From assembly GCA_019347575.1 (NCBI GenBank), contig JAHWKY010000008.1, positions 1-64,000 of the forward strand: a stretch of 64,000 bases of DNA, read 5' to 3'. Shown here in pieces: positions 18,017 to 28,334 of this stretch. How positions within the stretch are numbered: position 1 is the stretch's first letter; each line of letters starts with the position of its first letter. Both the position numbers and the translations under genes were made by a program. This stretch comes from Actinomycetota bacterium (GTDB taxonomy: Bacteria > Actinomycetota > Nitriliruptoria > Nitriliruptorales > Nitriliruptoraceae). The notes beneath the pieces were generated by a model, which was given only the letters and a program-made list of their open reading frames with translations, searched no databases and was not told where the DNA came from.

Positions 18017-18155
18017 GGGACCTCCCCTGGGACCGCTCCAATGTGCCCGAGCCGATCGTCTGACGTGCCCTGACCACGCGGCCATCCGGGCCGTGACCGG
18101 CCCGCAGCTACCTTCCCCGTCACGCCGCCCCATCGTCGGGTGCCAGGAGCGTTCT

Positions 18156-19580
18156 GTGCCGGAGAAGTACGCGGACTCTCCGATGCGTCGTCAGCGCGTC
18201 CGACACGCCTCGGACGTGGTCCGCGTCGCGGTCGGGGTCATCACCCTCGCGCTCGCGTCACTGCCCATCCGACCCGACCGCGTCGGGCGCTCGGAGACCG
18301 GCGCCTTCGACCTGATCAACGGCATCACGGACCTCGTCTACGCCCCCGTCTGGGTGGTCATGCAGCTCGGGGCGTTCTTCGCGGTACCGGTGCTGGTCGT
18401 GCTCGCGCTGATCCTCGGACGTCGGCGGCTCGCGCTCGACCTGGGTGTCGTCGGCACGGCGTCGTGGCTCATCGGCCGGGTCCTCAAGGACGCGTTCGGC
18501 CGGCCGCGCCCCGGTGGGCTGCTCGAGATCGTCACGGTCCGCGGCAGCGAGGCTGTGGGCATGGGCTTCGTCTCGGGCCACACCGCGGTCGCCGTCGGTC
18601 TCGCGACAGCGGCGGCCCCTCACCTGCCGCGGCGCTACCGCTGGATCCTGTGGGTGCTGGCGAGCGTGGTCGGGTTGTCGCGGATCTACGTCGGGGCACA
18701 CCTGCCGCTGGATGTCGTCGGTGGTGCGGGGCTGGGGTTCGCGGTCGGGGCGCTGTTCCGCCTCACCATCGGCACGCCCACCGGTCGCCCCGAACCGGCA
18801 CGTGTCGAGGCCACCCTCACGAAGCTGGGGTTCGGCATCAGCAGGCTGGAACCAGCTCACGTGCCCGCACACGTCTCCGCTCCCTACCACGCCCACCTCG
18901 ACGACGGCAGCCAGGTGTTCATCAAGCTGGTCGCGGAGGAGATCCCCGACCGCGACCTGATCTACCGCGCGTGGCGCGCGGTCGCCCGCCGCCGATCGAA
19001 GCACGAGCAGCGCTTCCGCTCGCCACGCTCGCAGGTCGATCACGAGGCCGCGCTCGCGCTCGCGGCGGAACGCGCCGGCGTGCGCACACCAGAGGTGATC
19101 GCGGCCCGCAGCCTCGACGGAGGAACGGGCCTCCTGGCGTTCCGGTGGGTCGAGGGCCAGTCGATGGAGGCGAGCGCGTCGGTATCGCGCGACGACCTGA
19201 GTGCGTTCTGGGAGCAGGTCGACACGCTGCACCGGGCGGGCATCGCTCACGGCGGACTCGTCGGTGCGAACGTGATCCTCGGAGAGGCGGGGCCGTGGCT
19301 GGTCGACTTCGGCTACGCCGAGATGCTCGCCGACGACCTGCTCCTCGAGGAGGACGTGCTCGAAGCGCTGATCTCGCTGTCGCTGCGGTACGGACCGGAT
19401 GAGGTCGTCGCCACCGCGCTCGAGGTGCTCGGACCCGACCGCGTCGACCGGGCTCTGGCTCATGGTGACGACGCCCGCCTCAGCCCGGCGACGACCGAGG
19501 AGTTGCGCGACCAGCCGGAGGTGCTCGATCGGCTCGTCGCCGTGCGCGCGTCCACGAGCGTCGCCCCCGAACGCAGCTGA
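18156..19580 (+). CDS. PAP2 phosphatase domain fused to a kinase-like domain
   Basis: A 474-residue protein. Residues about 30-215 are a PAP2 domain with complete motifs: KDAFGRPRP, GFVSGHTAVAVG and SRIYVGAHLPLD, so lipid-phosphate phosphatase activity (for example on undecaprenyl or phosphatidylglycerol phosphate) is plausible. Residues about 225-474 are kinase-like, with VFIKLV as the probable ATP-binding Lys, but the catalytic loop reads HGGLVGANVIL, lacking the usual Asp, while the metal-binding VDFG is kept. It is therefore the mirror image of the first paralogue. GTG at 18156 follows AGGAG. Confidence 0.85.
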   Translation: MPEKYADSPMRRQRVRHASDVVRVAVGVITLALASLPIRPDRVGRSETGAFDLINGITDLVYAPVWVVMQLGAFFAVPVLVVLALILGRRRLALDLGVVGTASWLIGRVLKDAFGRPRPGGLLEIVTVRGSEAVGMGFVSGHTAVAVGLATAAAPHLPRRYRWILWVLASVVGLSRIYVGAHLPLDVVGGAGLGFAVGALFRLTIGTPTGRPEPARVEATLTKLGFGISRLEPAHVPAHVSAPYHAHLDDGSQVFIKLVAEEIPDRDLIYRAWRAVARRRSKHEQRFRSPRSQVDHEAALALAAERAGVRTPEVIAARSLDGGTGLLAFRWVEGQSMEASASVSRDDLSAFWEQVDTLHRAGIAHGGLVGANVILGEAGPWLVDFGYAEMLADDLLLEEDVLEALISLSLRYGPDEVVATALEVLGPDRVDRALAHGDDARLSPATTEELRDQPEVLDRLVAVRASTSVAPERS

Positions 19581-19611
19581 CATCCCTGGCGGGGCCGTAC
19601 CCTCCCTGACC

Positions 19612-21600
<1,989 letters not shown>

Positions 21601-21602
21601 CC

Positions 21603-21641
21603 GGGAGCAGCTACCCGCGCTCAGCGCGGTGAACTGCTCCC
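21603..21641 (+). terminator. nested hairpin after ABC-F gene
   Basis: Outer arms GGGAGCAG/CTGCTCCC (21603-21610 and 21634-21641) enclose a second stem CCGCGCT/AGCGCGG. It begins three bases after the stop codon. No T-run follows. Confidence 0.5.
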
Positions 21642-21715
21642 GCTCGTGGGGCGAGGTCGACGTCCGGCCACGGGTGTCCTGCACGCCGGCAGGAACCGGT
21701 CCGTACGCTGGGGCC

Positions 21716-22885
21716 ATGCCCGCGACACAGCTCACCGATGGCGTGCTGAGCTGGGCCGGCGACCTCGACGAGGGCACCGTCCAGCAGGCGCGCAACACCG
21801 CGCAGGTCCCGGTGGTGACGGGGCACGTCGCACTCATGCCCGATGCCCACCTGGGCTACGGGGCGACGGTCGGATCGGTGATCCCGACCGAGGGAGCGAT
21901 CATCCCCTCGGCCGTGGGGGTGGACATCGGGTGTGGGATGGTCGCGGTCGAGACCGACCTCGACGCGTCCGACCTCCCCGACGACCTGCGGCCGCTGTTG
22001 TCGCGCGTAGGGGAAGCGATCCCGGCCGGCGTCGGCCAGGGCCACGACCACGCGCGCGTGGGCGCTGCCTGGCTCGACGAGCAGCCGGACACCCCCGAGC
22101 TCGTACAGACGTCGGACCGCGAGCGCCGGCGCGCCGCCGAGCAGTTCGGGACGTTGGGATCGGGCAACCACTTCGTCGAGGTGTGCCTCGACGAGCGGGA
22201 CACGGTCTGGGCCGTGCTCCACTCGGGCAGCCGCGGGGTGGGCAACACCCTCGCGCAGCGCCACATCGACCGTGCCAAGGGACTGCTGAAGCAGCGACAC
22301 GAGTCGCTCGCCGACCCCGACCTCGCCTACGTCGTCGAGGGCACCGCCGAGTTCCGTGAGTACGTCAACGACCTCGAGTGGGCCCAGCGCTACGCCTACG
22401 CCAACCGCGAGCGCATGGTCGACCTCGTCCTGCACGAGCTGTTCGACGAGGTCGGCAAGGGACGCGAGGTCGATCGGGTGAACTGTCACCACAACTACGC
22501 CGCTCGGGAACACCACGACGGTCGCGAGCTGTGGATCACGCGCAAGGGCGCGATCCGTGCCCGCGAGGGCGACCGGGGCGTGATCCCCGGCTCGATGGGC
22601 GCGTCGAGCTACATCGTGCGCGGCCTCGGCAACCCTCTCGCCTACGAGTCCGCGGCGCACGGGGCGGGGCGCAAGATGTCGCGGCGGCAGGCCAAGAAGC
22701 GCTTCGCGACCACCGACCTGGCCGAGGCGATGGGTGATCGGACCTGGTTGTCGGATCATGCCGGCAAGCTCCTCGACGAGATTCCGGCGGCCTACAAGGA
22801 CATCGACGAGGTCATGGAGCGCCAGCGCGACCTCGTCCAGGTCGAGCGCCGGCTCCGTCAGGTCCTCAACTACAAGGGCACCTGA
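21716..22885 (+). CDS. rtcB: RtcB RNA ligase
   Basis: The 389-residue protein matches the bacterial RtcB family in length and metal-site motifs: MPDAHLGYGATVGS, VGVDIGCGMVA (Cys/Asp metal ligands), GSGNHFVEV, HSGSRGVGN, VNCHHNYA and the guanylylation-site segment PGSMGASSYIVRG followed by HGAGRKMSRR. RtcB joins RNA 3'-phosphate or 2',3'-cyclic phosphate to 5'-OH ends using GTP and Mn, and repairs RNA cut by toxins or stress nucleases. No RtcA or RtcR neighbour is seen. ATG at 21716 lacks a strong ribosome site. Confidence 0.95.
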   Translation: MPATQLTDGVLSWAGDLDEGTVQQARNTAQVPVVTGHVALMPDAHLGYGATVGSVIPTEGAIIPSAVGVDIGCGMVAVETDLDASDLPDDLRPLLSRVGEAIPAGVGQGHDHARVGAAWLDEQPDTPELVQTSDRERRRAAEQFGTLGSGNHFVEVCLDERDTVWAVLHSGSRGVGNTLAQRHIDRAKGLLKQRHESLADPDLAYVVEGTAEFREYVNDLEWAQRYAYANRERMVDLVLHELFDEVGKGREVDRVNCHHNYAAREHHDGRELWITRKGAIRAREGDRGVIPGSMGASSYIVRGLGNPLAYESAAHGAGRKMSRRQAKKRFATTDLAEAMGDRTWLSDHAGKLLDEIPAAYKDIDEVMERQRDLVQVERRLRQVLNYKGT

Positions 22886-22901
22886 CCGTCTCTCCGTGGC
22901 A

Positions 22902-22949
22902 CTTCGTCCCCCACATCGCCTGGATATCCGACCAGACCGGGGGACGAAG
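22902..22949. terminator. inverted repeat after rtcB
   Basis: Eleven-base perfect arms CTTCGTCCCCC (22902-22912) and GGGGGACGAAG (22939-22949) are separated by 26 bases. It lies 17 bases after the rtcB stop. Confidence 0.55.
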
Positions 22950-22961
22950 CGCCGAGGGGAG

Positions 22962-23013
22962 GCGAACTTGAATATCTGGGGGCACTCAGGCGTGCCCACG
23001 TATTCAAGCTCGC
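22962..23013. terminator. inverted repeat after AAA ATPase gene
   Basis: Arms 22962-22974 and 23001-23013 match at 12 of 13 positions and enclose an inner GGGCAC/GTGCCC stem. The right arm covers the stop codon of the convergent AAA ATPase gene. It faces the rtcB hairpin next to it. Confidence 0.55.
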
Positions 23014-24188
23014 TCGCGGAGGTAGGCGTCGAGGCCGGGGAGGGCGAACGCGACGCGGCCGTGGCCGTCGGGGCGCAGCAGGCCGCGCTCGATGAGCCGC
23101 TGTCGGGCCCAGCCCCACTCCCCCGCTGTGCCGCCGAGCTCCTCGGCGATGCGCCCCGACCGCCGCTCATCCTCACCCAGTGCCGCCACGGCCTCGAGGT
23201 AGCGCCGCTCGGTGTCGGGCACCTCGGCGAGCCGGGAGCGGAACACGGCGGCGGCCTCGCGTCTCCCCGCCCGCACCCCCGCCCGCGCCGACTCGACGGA
23301 GATGACCTCGTGCTCGCTTCGATCGGCAGCCACGTTCCAGACCTCGTACCCCATGAGCTGGACGAAGTAGGGGTAGCCCCCTGCCGCGTCGAGCACGGAC
23401 GCCAGCGCATCGCGCGCGAACACGACGCCGTGCTCCTCGGCGGGGATCGTCAGCGCCTCGGTCGCGGCGGCGTCGCTGAGCAACCCGAGCTCGTGCTCGC
23501 GCACCCGTTCCGCGTACGTCGACGACGCTGCCCGCATCGCCGAGCGAGCGTGGGCGAGTCCAGCCACCACGGCGAGGATGGGTAGGTGCTGGCCGGGCTC
23601 GGGTTCGAACTTCGCGGCACGTTGCAGCGCCGCGAACAGCGGACCCATCTGCTCGGGCGGCATCACCTGGATCTCGTCGATCGTCAGCAGCACGGCGGTG
23701 TCGTTGGCCCAGGCCGCCTCGGCCACCGCTTCGAGGACGTCCCCAAGGTCGGTGGCGAGGTCGCCGCTGCGGCCGCGCGCGCTCGCGTCGACCTCGACGC
23801 CCAGCTCCAGGCCGGCGTGGACGACGCTGAACGCGGCCAGCACCGCCAGCGCACGCTGGACGTGCTCGCCGACGCGCGCGTCGAGGTCGTGCGCGGTGAG
23901 CGTGCGCTGCAGGTCGCGCAGCAGCGGCACGAAGACGTCGCCCGTCCGGCTGGCCTCGACGTCGACGACCCACGCCCCGTCCTCGCGCGCCGCAGCCGTG
24001 AGCTCGGCCAGCACTGCGGTCTTGCCCATGCCGCGATCACCGGAGACGAGGCGGGGCTGCTCGTAGATCCCGCGCTGGACACGCCGCAGCGCGGCCTCGA
24101 GGTCGGCGAACTCGGGCTCGCGCCCCGCCAGCGCCGGCGGCACGATGCCGAAGCCCGGCACGTAGGGGTTGTCGTCCCGTCGCAACAC
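23004..24188 (-). CDS. AAA-type ATPase of the Orc1/STAND-like group
   Basis: The 394-residue protein has Walker A SGDRGMGKTAV, Walker B AVLLTIDEIQV and a likely sensor segment ILAVVAGLA, then a helical lid (GYPYFVQLMGYEVWN) and a C-terminal winged-helix domain (RRSGRIAEELGG, QRLIERGLLR). It begins with NPYVPGFGIVPPALAGRE, the typical entry to an AAA_16-like module. Such proteins occur as stand-alone ATPases of unknown role, sometimes near defence or mobile loci; nothing here fixes the function. It converges with rtcB. Confidence 0.8.
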   Translation of the reverse strand: MLRRDDNPYVPGFGIVPPALAGREPEFADLEAALRRVQRGIYEQPRLVSGDRGMGKTAVLAELTAAAREDGAWVVDVEASRTGDVFVPLLRDLQRTLTAHDLDARVGEHVQRALAVLAAFSVVHAGLELGVEVDASARGRSGDLATDLGDVLEAVAEAAWANDTAVLLTIDEIQVMPPEQMGPLFAALQRAAKFEPEPGQHLPILAVVAGLAHARSAMRAASSTYAERVREHELGLLSDAAATEALTIPAEEHGVVFARDALASVLDAAGGYPYFVQLMGYEVWNVAADRSEHEVISVESARAGVRAGRREAAAVFRSRLAEVPDTERRYLEAVAALGEDERRSGRIAEELGGTAGEWGWARQRLIERGLLRPDGHGRVAFALPGLDAYLRERA

Positions 24189-24368
24189 CCCTCACCACCT
24201 CCTGCCAGCGACGCTAACTTTAGCAGCGCTGGCAGACCACGTCCGTGCGGCTCTGTCGCGAGCAGCCACCTCCAGACGTGGAGCGGTTGCTCGGTCCTCG
24301 CCTTCGGGGCAGGGAACGGGGGGTCGCGGGGCGAAGCATGCGGTGACACGTCCGACGAGGGATAAACC

Positions 24369-26129
24369 GTGCGCACCCGCATCCTGACACTGCTCGTGGC
24401 CGTCGCGGCCGTGGTCGCCGGCATCGCCGCCGCGCCCGCCCCGACGCTCACGACCTCGTCCGCCGCGCTCGCCAGCGCCCCCGAGGGCAGCACCTGGTAC
24501 GAGACGTGGATCACGACGCCGGACGGCGAGGACCTCCACGTCGACGTCATGCGCCCCGAGGGCCTCGACGACAGCGTGCAGACCCCGGTGATCCTGGTCG
24601 TCAGCCCCTACCTCGGGCTCGGATCCAGCGTGGTTGTCGCCAACGTCCCAAGCTCACAGGCACCCGGCCCGGTCGACCGCTTCTTCGACTTCTACGAGGG
24701 CGCGCAGGTCTTCGACCGTGGCTACACCGTCGTGCAGGTGAGCCTGCGCGGCACGGGCGGAAGCTCCGGCTGCCTCGACATCCTCGGTCCCGGCGAGCAG
24801 CTCGACGTCGCCACGGCGGTCGAGTTCGCGCGCACCGCCCCGTTCTCCACCGGCCACGTCGGCATGTACGGGAAGAGCTACGACGCCAACACCGGCGCGG
24901 TGGCCGCCGCGCTCGGCCCCGAGGGTCTCGACGCCATCGTCGCGCAGGCGATCGCGCCGGACCGCTACCGCGGCTCCTACAACGACCGCGTCCGGCTGCT
25001 CCAGTCGCTGCTCTACCCCACGGCCGCGTACGGGCTCCAGGGCGAGGGCGGCTTCTCGTCGCAGAACGACACGCGCTACATCGCCAACTCGGTGAGCCAC
25101 TCGGCTGACTGTCAGGTCGGCCTGCTCGAGCACTACCTCGACGACGAGTCGGCGCACTTCTGGCGCGTCCGCGACTTCGTCGACCGCGCTCAGCGCTCCG
25201 AGGTGCCGACCTTCATCACCACCGGCTACCTCGACAACGCGACCAACATCGGGGCCGGGGCGCTGGACCTGTTCAACTCGCTCCAGGGCCCCAAGAAGCT
25301 GTGGATCGGCTGGTGGGAGCACGTCCGCGGCAACGACATGGATGGTGGCCGTCTCCTGATGGGACGCGCGGGCTTCTTCGACGAGGTCATGCGCTTCTTC
25401 GACCATCACGTGAAGAAGGTCCCGCTCGAGGATGCCCCGTGGACCGACGACCCGATCATCGCGGCCCAGAGCAACGACGGGACCTGGCGCAGCGAGACCC
25501 AGTGGCCCGCGGCTGACGCGGTCGCCCTCGAGGGCGCGCTGCTGTCCGGCACCTTCGAGGACGACGGTCGCAACCAGGGAACGCAGGGAACGGGCTTCGG
25601 TCCCGGCGGCTTCGTCACGTTCCAGCCCACCCGCGGGCACGGCACGTGGACGTTCTCACCACCGCTCGAGCACGCCGCACACCTGGGTGGCCTCCCGACC
25701 GCGACCGTGGACGTGACTCCGGTCGTCCCGCGTACCAACGTGGTGGTCAACCTCTACGACGTCGCCCCGGACGGCCGCGCGACCTACATCACGCGGGGCG
25801 CGGCGCTGGTCGATGCGGCCGGGCCCAAGGACATCACGCTGTGGCCGACCGACTGGAAGTTCGCGGCCGGCCACCGCGTCGGCGTGCTGGTCTCGGGCGC
25901 GAACGGCGAGGCCTACACCCACGTGCCGACCCGCACGACCGTGACGGTCAACGGCGGGAGCGTGTCGCTGCCGTGGCTGACGTACGAGCGGGTCAGCGAC
26001 ATCCAGGGCGACTCCAACCCCCGGCTCGAGTCGTTCCTGGCGAGCGCCCCGTTCCCCGTGACCGACGACCCGCCCGAACGCACCAGCGAGGACTTCACGC
26101 TCCCCGCCCCACTGCAACCCAAGCCCTGA
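24369..26129 (+). CDS. secreted CocE/NonD family serine hydrolase
   Basis: A 586-residue exported protein with a signal peptide (ILTLLVAVAAVVAGIAAAPAP). The alpha/beta-hydrolase core has TPDGEDLHVDVMRPEG, GYTVVQVSLRGTGGSSGCLD and the nucleophile elbow GMYGKSYD; the C-terminal jelly-roll part (PWLTYERV to the end) is that of X-Pro dipeptidyl-peptidase/CocE proteins. The substrate, peptide or ester, is not determined. GTG at 24369 follows a weak GAGGGA. It stands 107 bases ahead of a broken lyase-like gene. Confidence 0.88.
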   Translation: MRTRILTLLVAVAAVVAGIAAAPAPTLTTSSAALASAPEGSTWYETWITTPDGEDLHVDVMRPEGLDDSVQTPVILVVSPYLGLGSSVVVANVPSSQAPGPVDRFFDFYEGAQVFDRGYTVVQVSLRGTGGSSGCLDILGPGEQLDVATAVEFARTAPFSTGHVGMYGKSYDANTGAVAAALGPEGLDAIVAQAIAPDRYRGSYNDRVRLLQSLLYPTAAYGLQGEGGFSSQNDTRYIANSVSHSADCQVGLLEHYLDDESAHFWRVRDFVDRAQRSEVPTFITTGYLDNATNIGAGALDLFNSLQGPKKLWIGWWEHVRGNDMDGGRLLMGRAGFFDEVMRFFDHHVKKVPLEDAPWTDDPIIAAQSNDGTWRSETQWPAADAVALEGALLSGTFEDDGRNQGTQGTGFGPGGFVTFQPTRGHGTWTFSPPLEHAAHLGGLPTATVDVTPVVPRTNVVVNLYDVAPDGRATYITRGAALVDAAGPKDITLWPTDWKFAAGHRVGVLVSGANGEAYTHVPTRTTVTVNGGSVSLPWLTYERVSDIQGDSNPRLESFLASAPFPVTDDPPERTSEDFTLPAPLQPKP

Positions 26130-26235
26130 ACGCCTCCCTCCCCCACCCTGGGGGCAGTCGTCTGACTGGCGTCGTCGTTACTCCCGGTACTCCGGGACTT
26201 CCGCCAACACAGAGTCCGGGGCAGGCGTGCGAGGG

Positions 26236-27269
26236 ATGAACGACGGCGGTGACGACCGGGGCACGGTCCCACCCACCGACACCCGGACGCCGGTGCCGCA
26301 GCCGGTGCCGCTCGACACATCGCCGACGGTCACCCCGACCTCGATCGCGACCACCGAGGCGACCCCGACGCCGCAGGCGGAGCCGGTGTACGAGGAGTTC
26401 GCGCTACCGCCTGGGACCGGCCCGCACGACGTCGCCCCGGCCCCCGACGGGACCGTCTGATTCACGGGCCAGCGCAACGGTGTGCTGGGACGGCTCGACC
26501 CGGCGACCGGCGAGGTCGAGGAAGTCGACCTCGGCAACGGGTCGGCGCCGCACGGCGTGATCGTCGGACCGGACGGCGCAGCGTGGGTGACCGACGGCGG
26601 ACGCAACGCGATCCAGCGCGTCGACCATGACAGGCTCGAGGTCGCCGAGTTCCCGCTCCCGAGCGCGAACGCCAACCTCAACACCGCCGCGTTCGACGGC
26701 GACGGAACGCTGTGGTTCACGGGTCAGTCCGGCGTCTACGGCAGCGTCGATGGGGCAACCGGCGAGGTGGAGGTCCACGACGCGCCCCGCGGCCGCGGGC
26801 CCTACGGCATCGCGTCTACCCCCGACGGGACGGGTACTCGTCGCTGGCGGGCAGCTACATCGCTCGGATCGACGGGCCCGACGGCGGCCTCACGGTCTTC
26901 GACGTCCCGACCGACGGCGGCGGAGCGCGCCGCATCTGGAGCGACAGCGGCGGCGACCTGTGGGTGACGGAGTGGTTCGCCGGCAAGCTCGCGCGCTTCG
27001 ACCCCGACACCGAGACCTGGACCGAGTGGGACCTGCCGACCGACGGGGCGCAGCCGTACGCGGTGTTCGTCGACGACCGCGACCTCGTGTGGGTGACCGA
27101 CTTCGCCAGCGATGCCCTGGTCCGATTCGACCCCACCACCGAGGAGTTCACCTCGTTCTCGTTCCCCACGCCTGGTGCCGAGGTGCGCCAGCTCCTCGGC
27201 CGCCCCGGCGAGGTGTGCGCTGTCGGGTCGGCGGTCGGCACCGCGATCCTTCTGCGTACCGCGGCGTGA
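26236..27269 (+). pseudogene. virginiamycin B lyase-like (NHL-type) beta-propeller, broken by a stop and a frameshift
   Basis: The reading starts with a Thr/Pro-rich stretch, then propeller repeats of the streptogramin lyase type: GPHDVAPAPDGTV, SAPHGVIVGPDGAAWVTDGG, GDGTLWFTGQ, GGDLWVTEWFAGKLARFDP and DLVWVTDFASDALVRFDP. A TGA at 26458-26460 stands where the repeat pattern wants Trp (DGTV-W-FTGQ). A frameshift near 26832 moves the downstream part (YSSLAGSYIARIDGP onward) to another frame. Two independent lesions make assembly error less likely. Many such proteins are not antibiotic lyases, so resistance should not be assumed. No signal peptide is visible. Confidence 0.75.
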
Positions 27270-27386
27270 GGCCCGCGTGACCGGTCGGACAGGGCCACGA
27301 GGGCGTCGCGCCGTCTAGCGTGAGCGACCGTCACGAGCGGACACCGCGGGGAGGCGGCGCGTGTGGATCTCGGTTGAGCAGCCGGC

Positions 27387-28334
27387 GTGAGGTTCGCGGC
27401 GACCCCGACGCTCGACACCGATGGTCCGGTCGCGGAAGCGATGGCCGATCTGTGGTGGCTGATGCTCGCGCTCGGCGCGCTCGTCTTCGTCCTCTTCCTC
27501 GCTCTGCTCATCAGGGGACTCCTCCGCGGGGCGCCGGAAGGTGTCGACGACGAGGAGCACCACCGCAGACTGACCCGGCGGTGGATCGGCCTAGGGGGGG
27601 TCGCGTTGCCCGCGATCGTGATCTCCGTCGTGTTCGGCGCGACCCTGCGGACGATGGCGGACGTGCCCTCGGACACATCCGTGGATGCGCTCGAGGTGCA
27701 GGTCACCGGGCACCAGTTCTGGTACGAGGTCCGCTACCCCCAGCACGGCATCGTCACCGCCAACGAGATCCACCTTCCGGTCGGCCGCCAGATCGAGTTC
27801 CGGTTGACGTCCGCGGACGTGATCCACAGCTTCTGGATCCCCGCGCTGGGCGGCAAGCTCGACATGCTCCCCGAGCGGACCAACACGCTCGTCCTGCAGG
27901 CAGACGAACCCGGGGTGCACACCAGCCGCTGCGCGGAGTTCTGTGGGCTCCAGCACGCGCTCATGGGCATGGTCGTCGTGGTGGAACCCGCCGACGAGTT
28001 CGACGCCTGGGTCGAACGCCACGTCTCGTTCACCGAGCCGGAGTCGCCAGGGGCACGCGAAGGACGCGGGGTGTTCATCAGCGCCGGCTGCGTCGAGTGC
28101 CACGCCTTCCGCGGCGGGGAGCAGATCCGTGGTGACGGCCCACCGGGGCCCGACCTCACGTGGCTGACCGAGCGCCGCACGCTGGGTGCGGCCACGATCC
28201 CCAACACCGAGCAGAACCTCATCGACTGGATCACCGATCCCCACGTGTTCAAGGAGGGGATCGAGATGCCTGCCAGCACGTTGACCCGCACCCAGCTCGA
28301 TGCGCTGCTCGCCTACCTCCGAGCCGACGGATGA
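27387..28334 (+). CDS. ctaC: cytochrome c oxidase subunit II with C-terminal cytochrome c domain (operon 1)
   Basis: The 315-residue protein has two membrane helices, the CuA domain and a haem-c tail, as in caa3-type oxidases. CuA ligands are visible in VIHSFWIPALGGKLD and RCAEFCGLQHALMGM; the haem site is CVECH with Met in EMPAST as likely axial ligand. Unlike the second copy in this window it has no lipobox. It accepts electrons from cytochrome c or another donor and passes them to the fused subunit I. The stop overlaps the next start by four bases (ATGA). Confidence 0.95.
   Translation: MRFAATPTLDTDGPVAEAMADLWWLMLALGALVFVLFLALLIRGLLRGAPEGVDDEEHHRRLTRRWIGLGGVALPAIVISVVFGATLRTMADVPSDTSVDALEVQVTGHQFWYEVRYPQHGIVTANEIHLPVGRQIEFRLTSADVIHSFWIPALGGKLDMLPERTNTLVLQADEPGVHTSRCAEFCGLQHALMGMVVVVEPADEFDAWVERHVSFTEPESPGAREGRGVFISAGCVECHAFRGGEQIRGDGPPGPDLTWLTERRTLGAATIPNTEQNLIDWITDPHVFKEGIEMPASTLTRTQLDALLAYLRADG

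Noticed and set aside
26458-26460. TGA as selenocysteine or recoded Trp in the lyase-like gene
   Set aside because: No hairpin suited to Sec insertion is evident, TGG is used for Trp throughout, and a second frameshift lies downstream.
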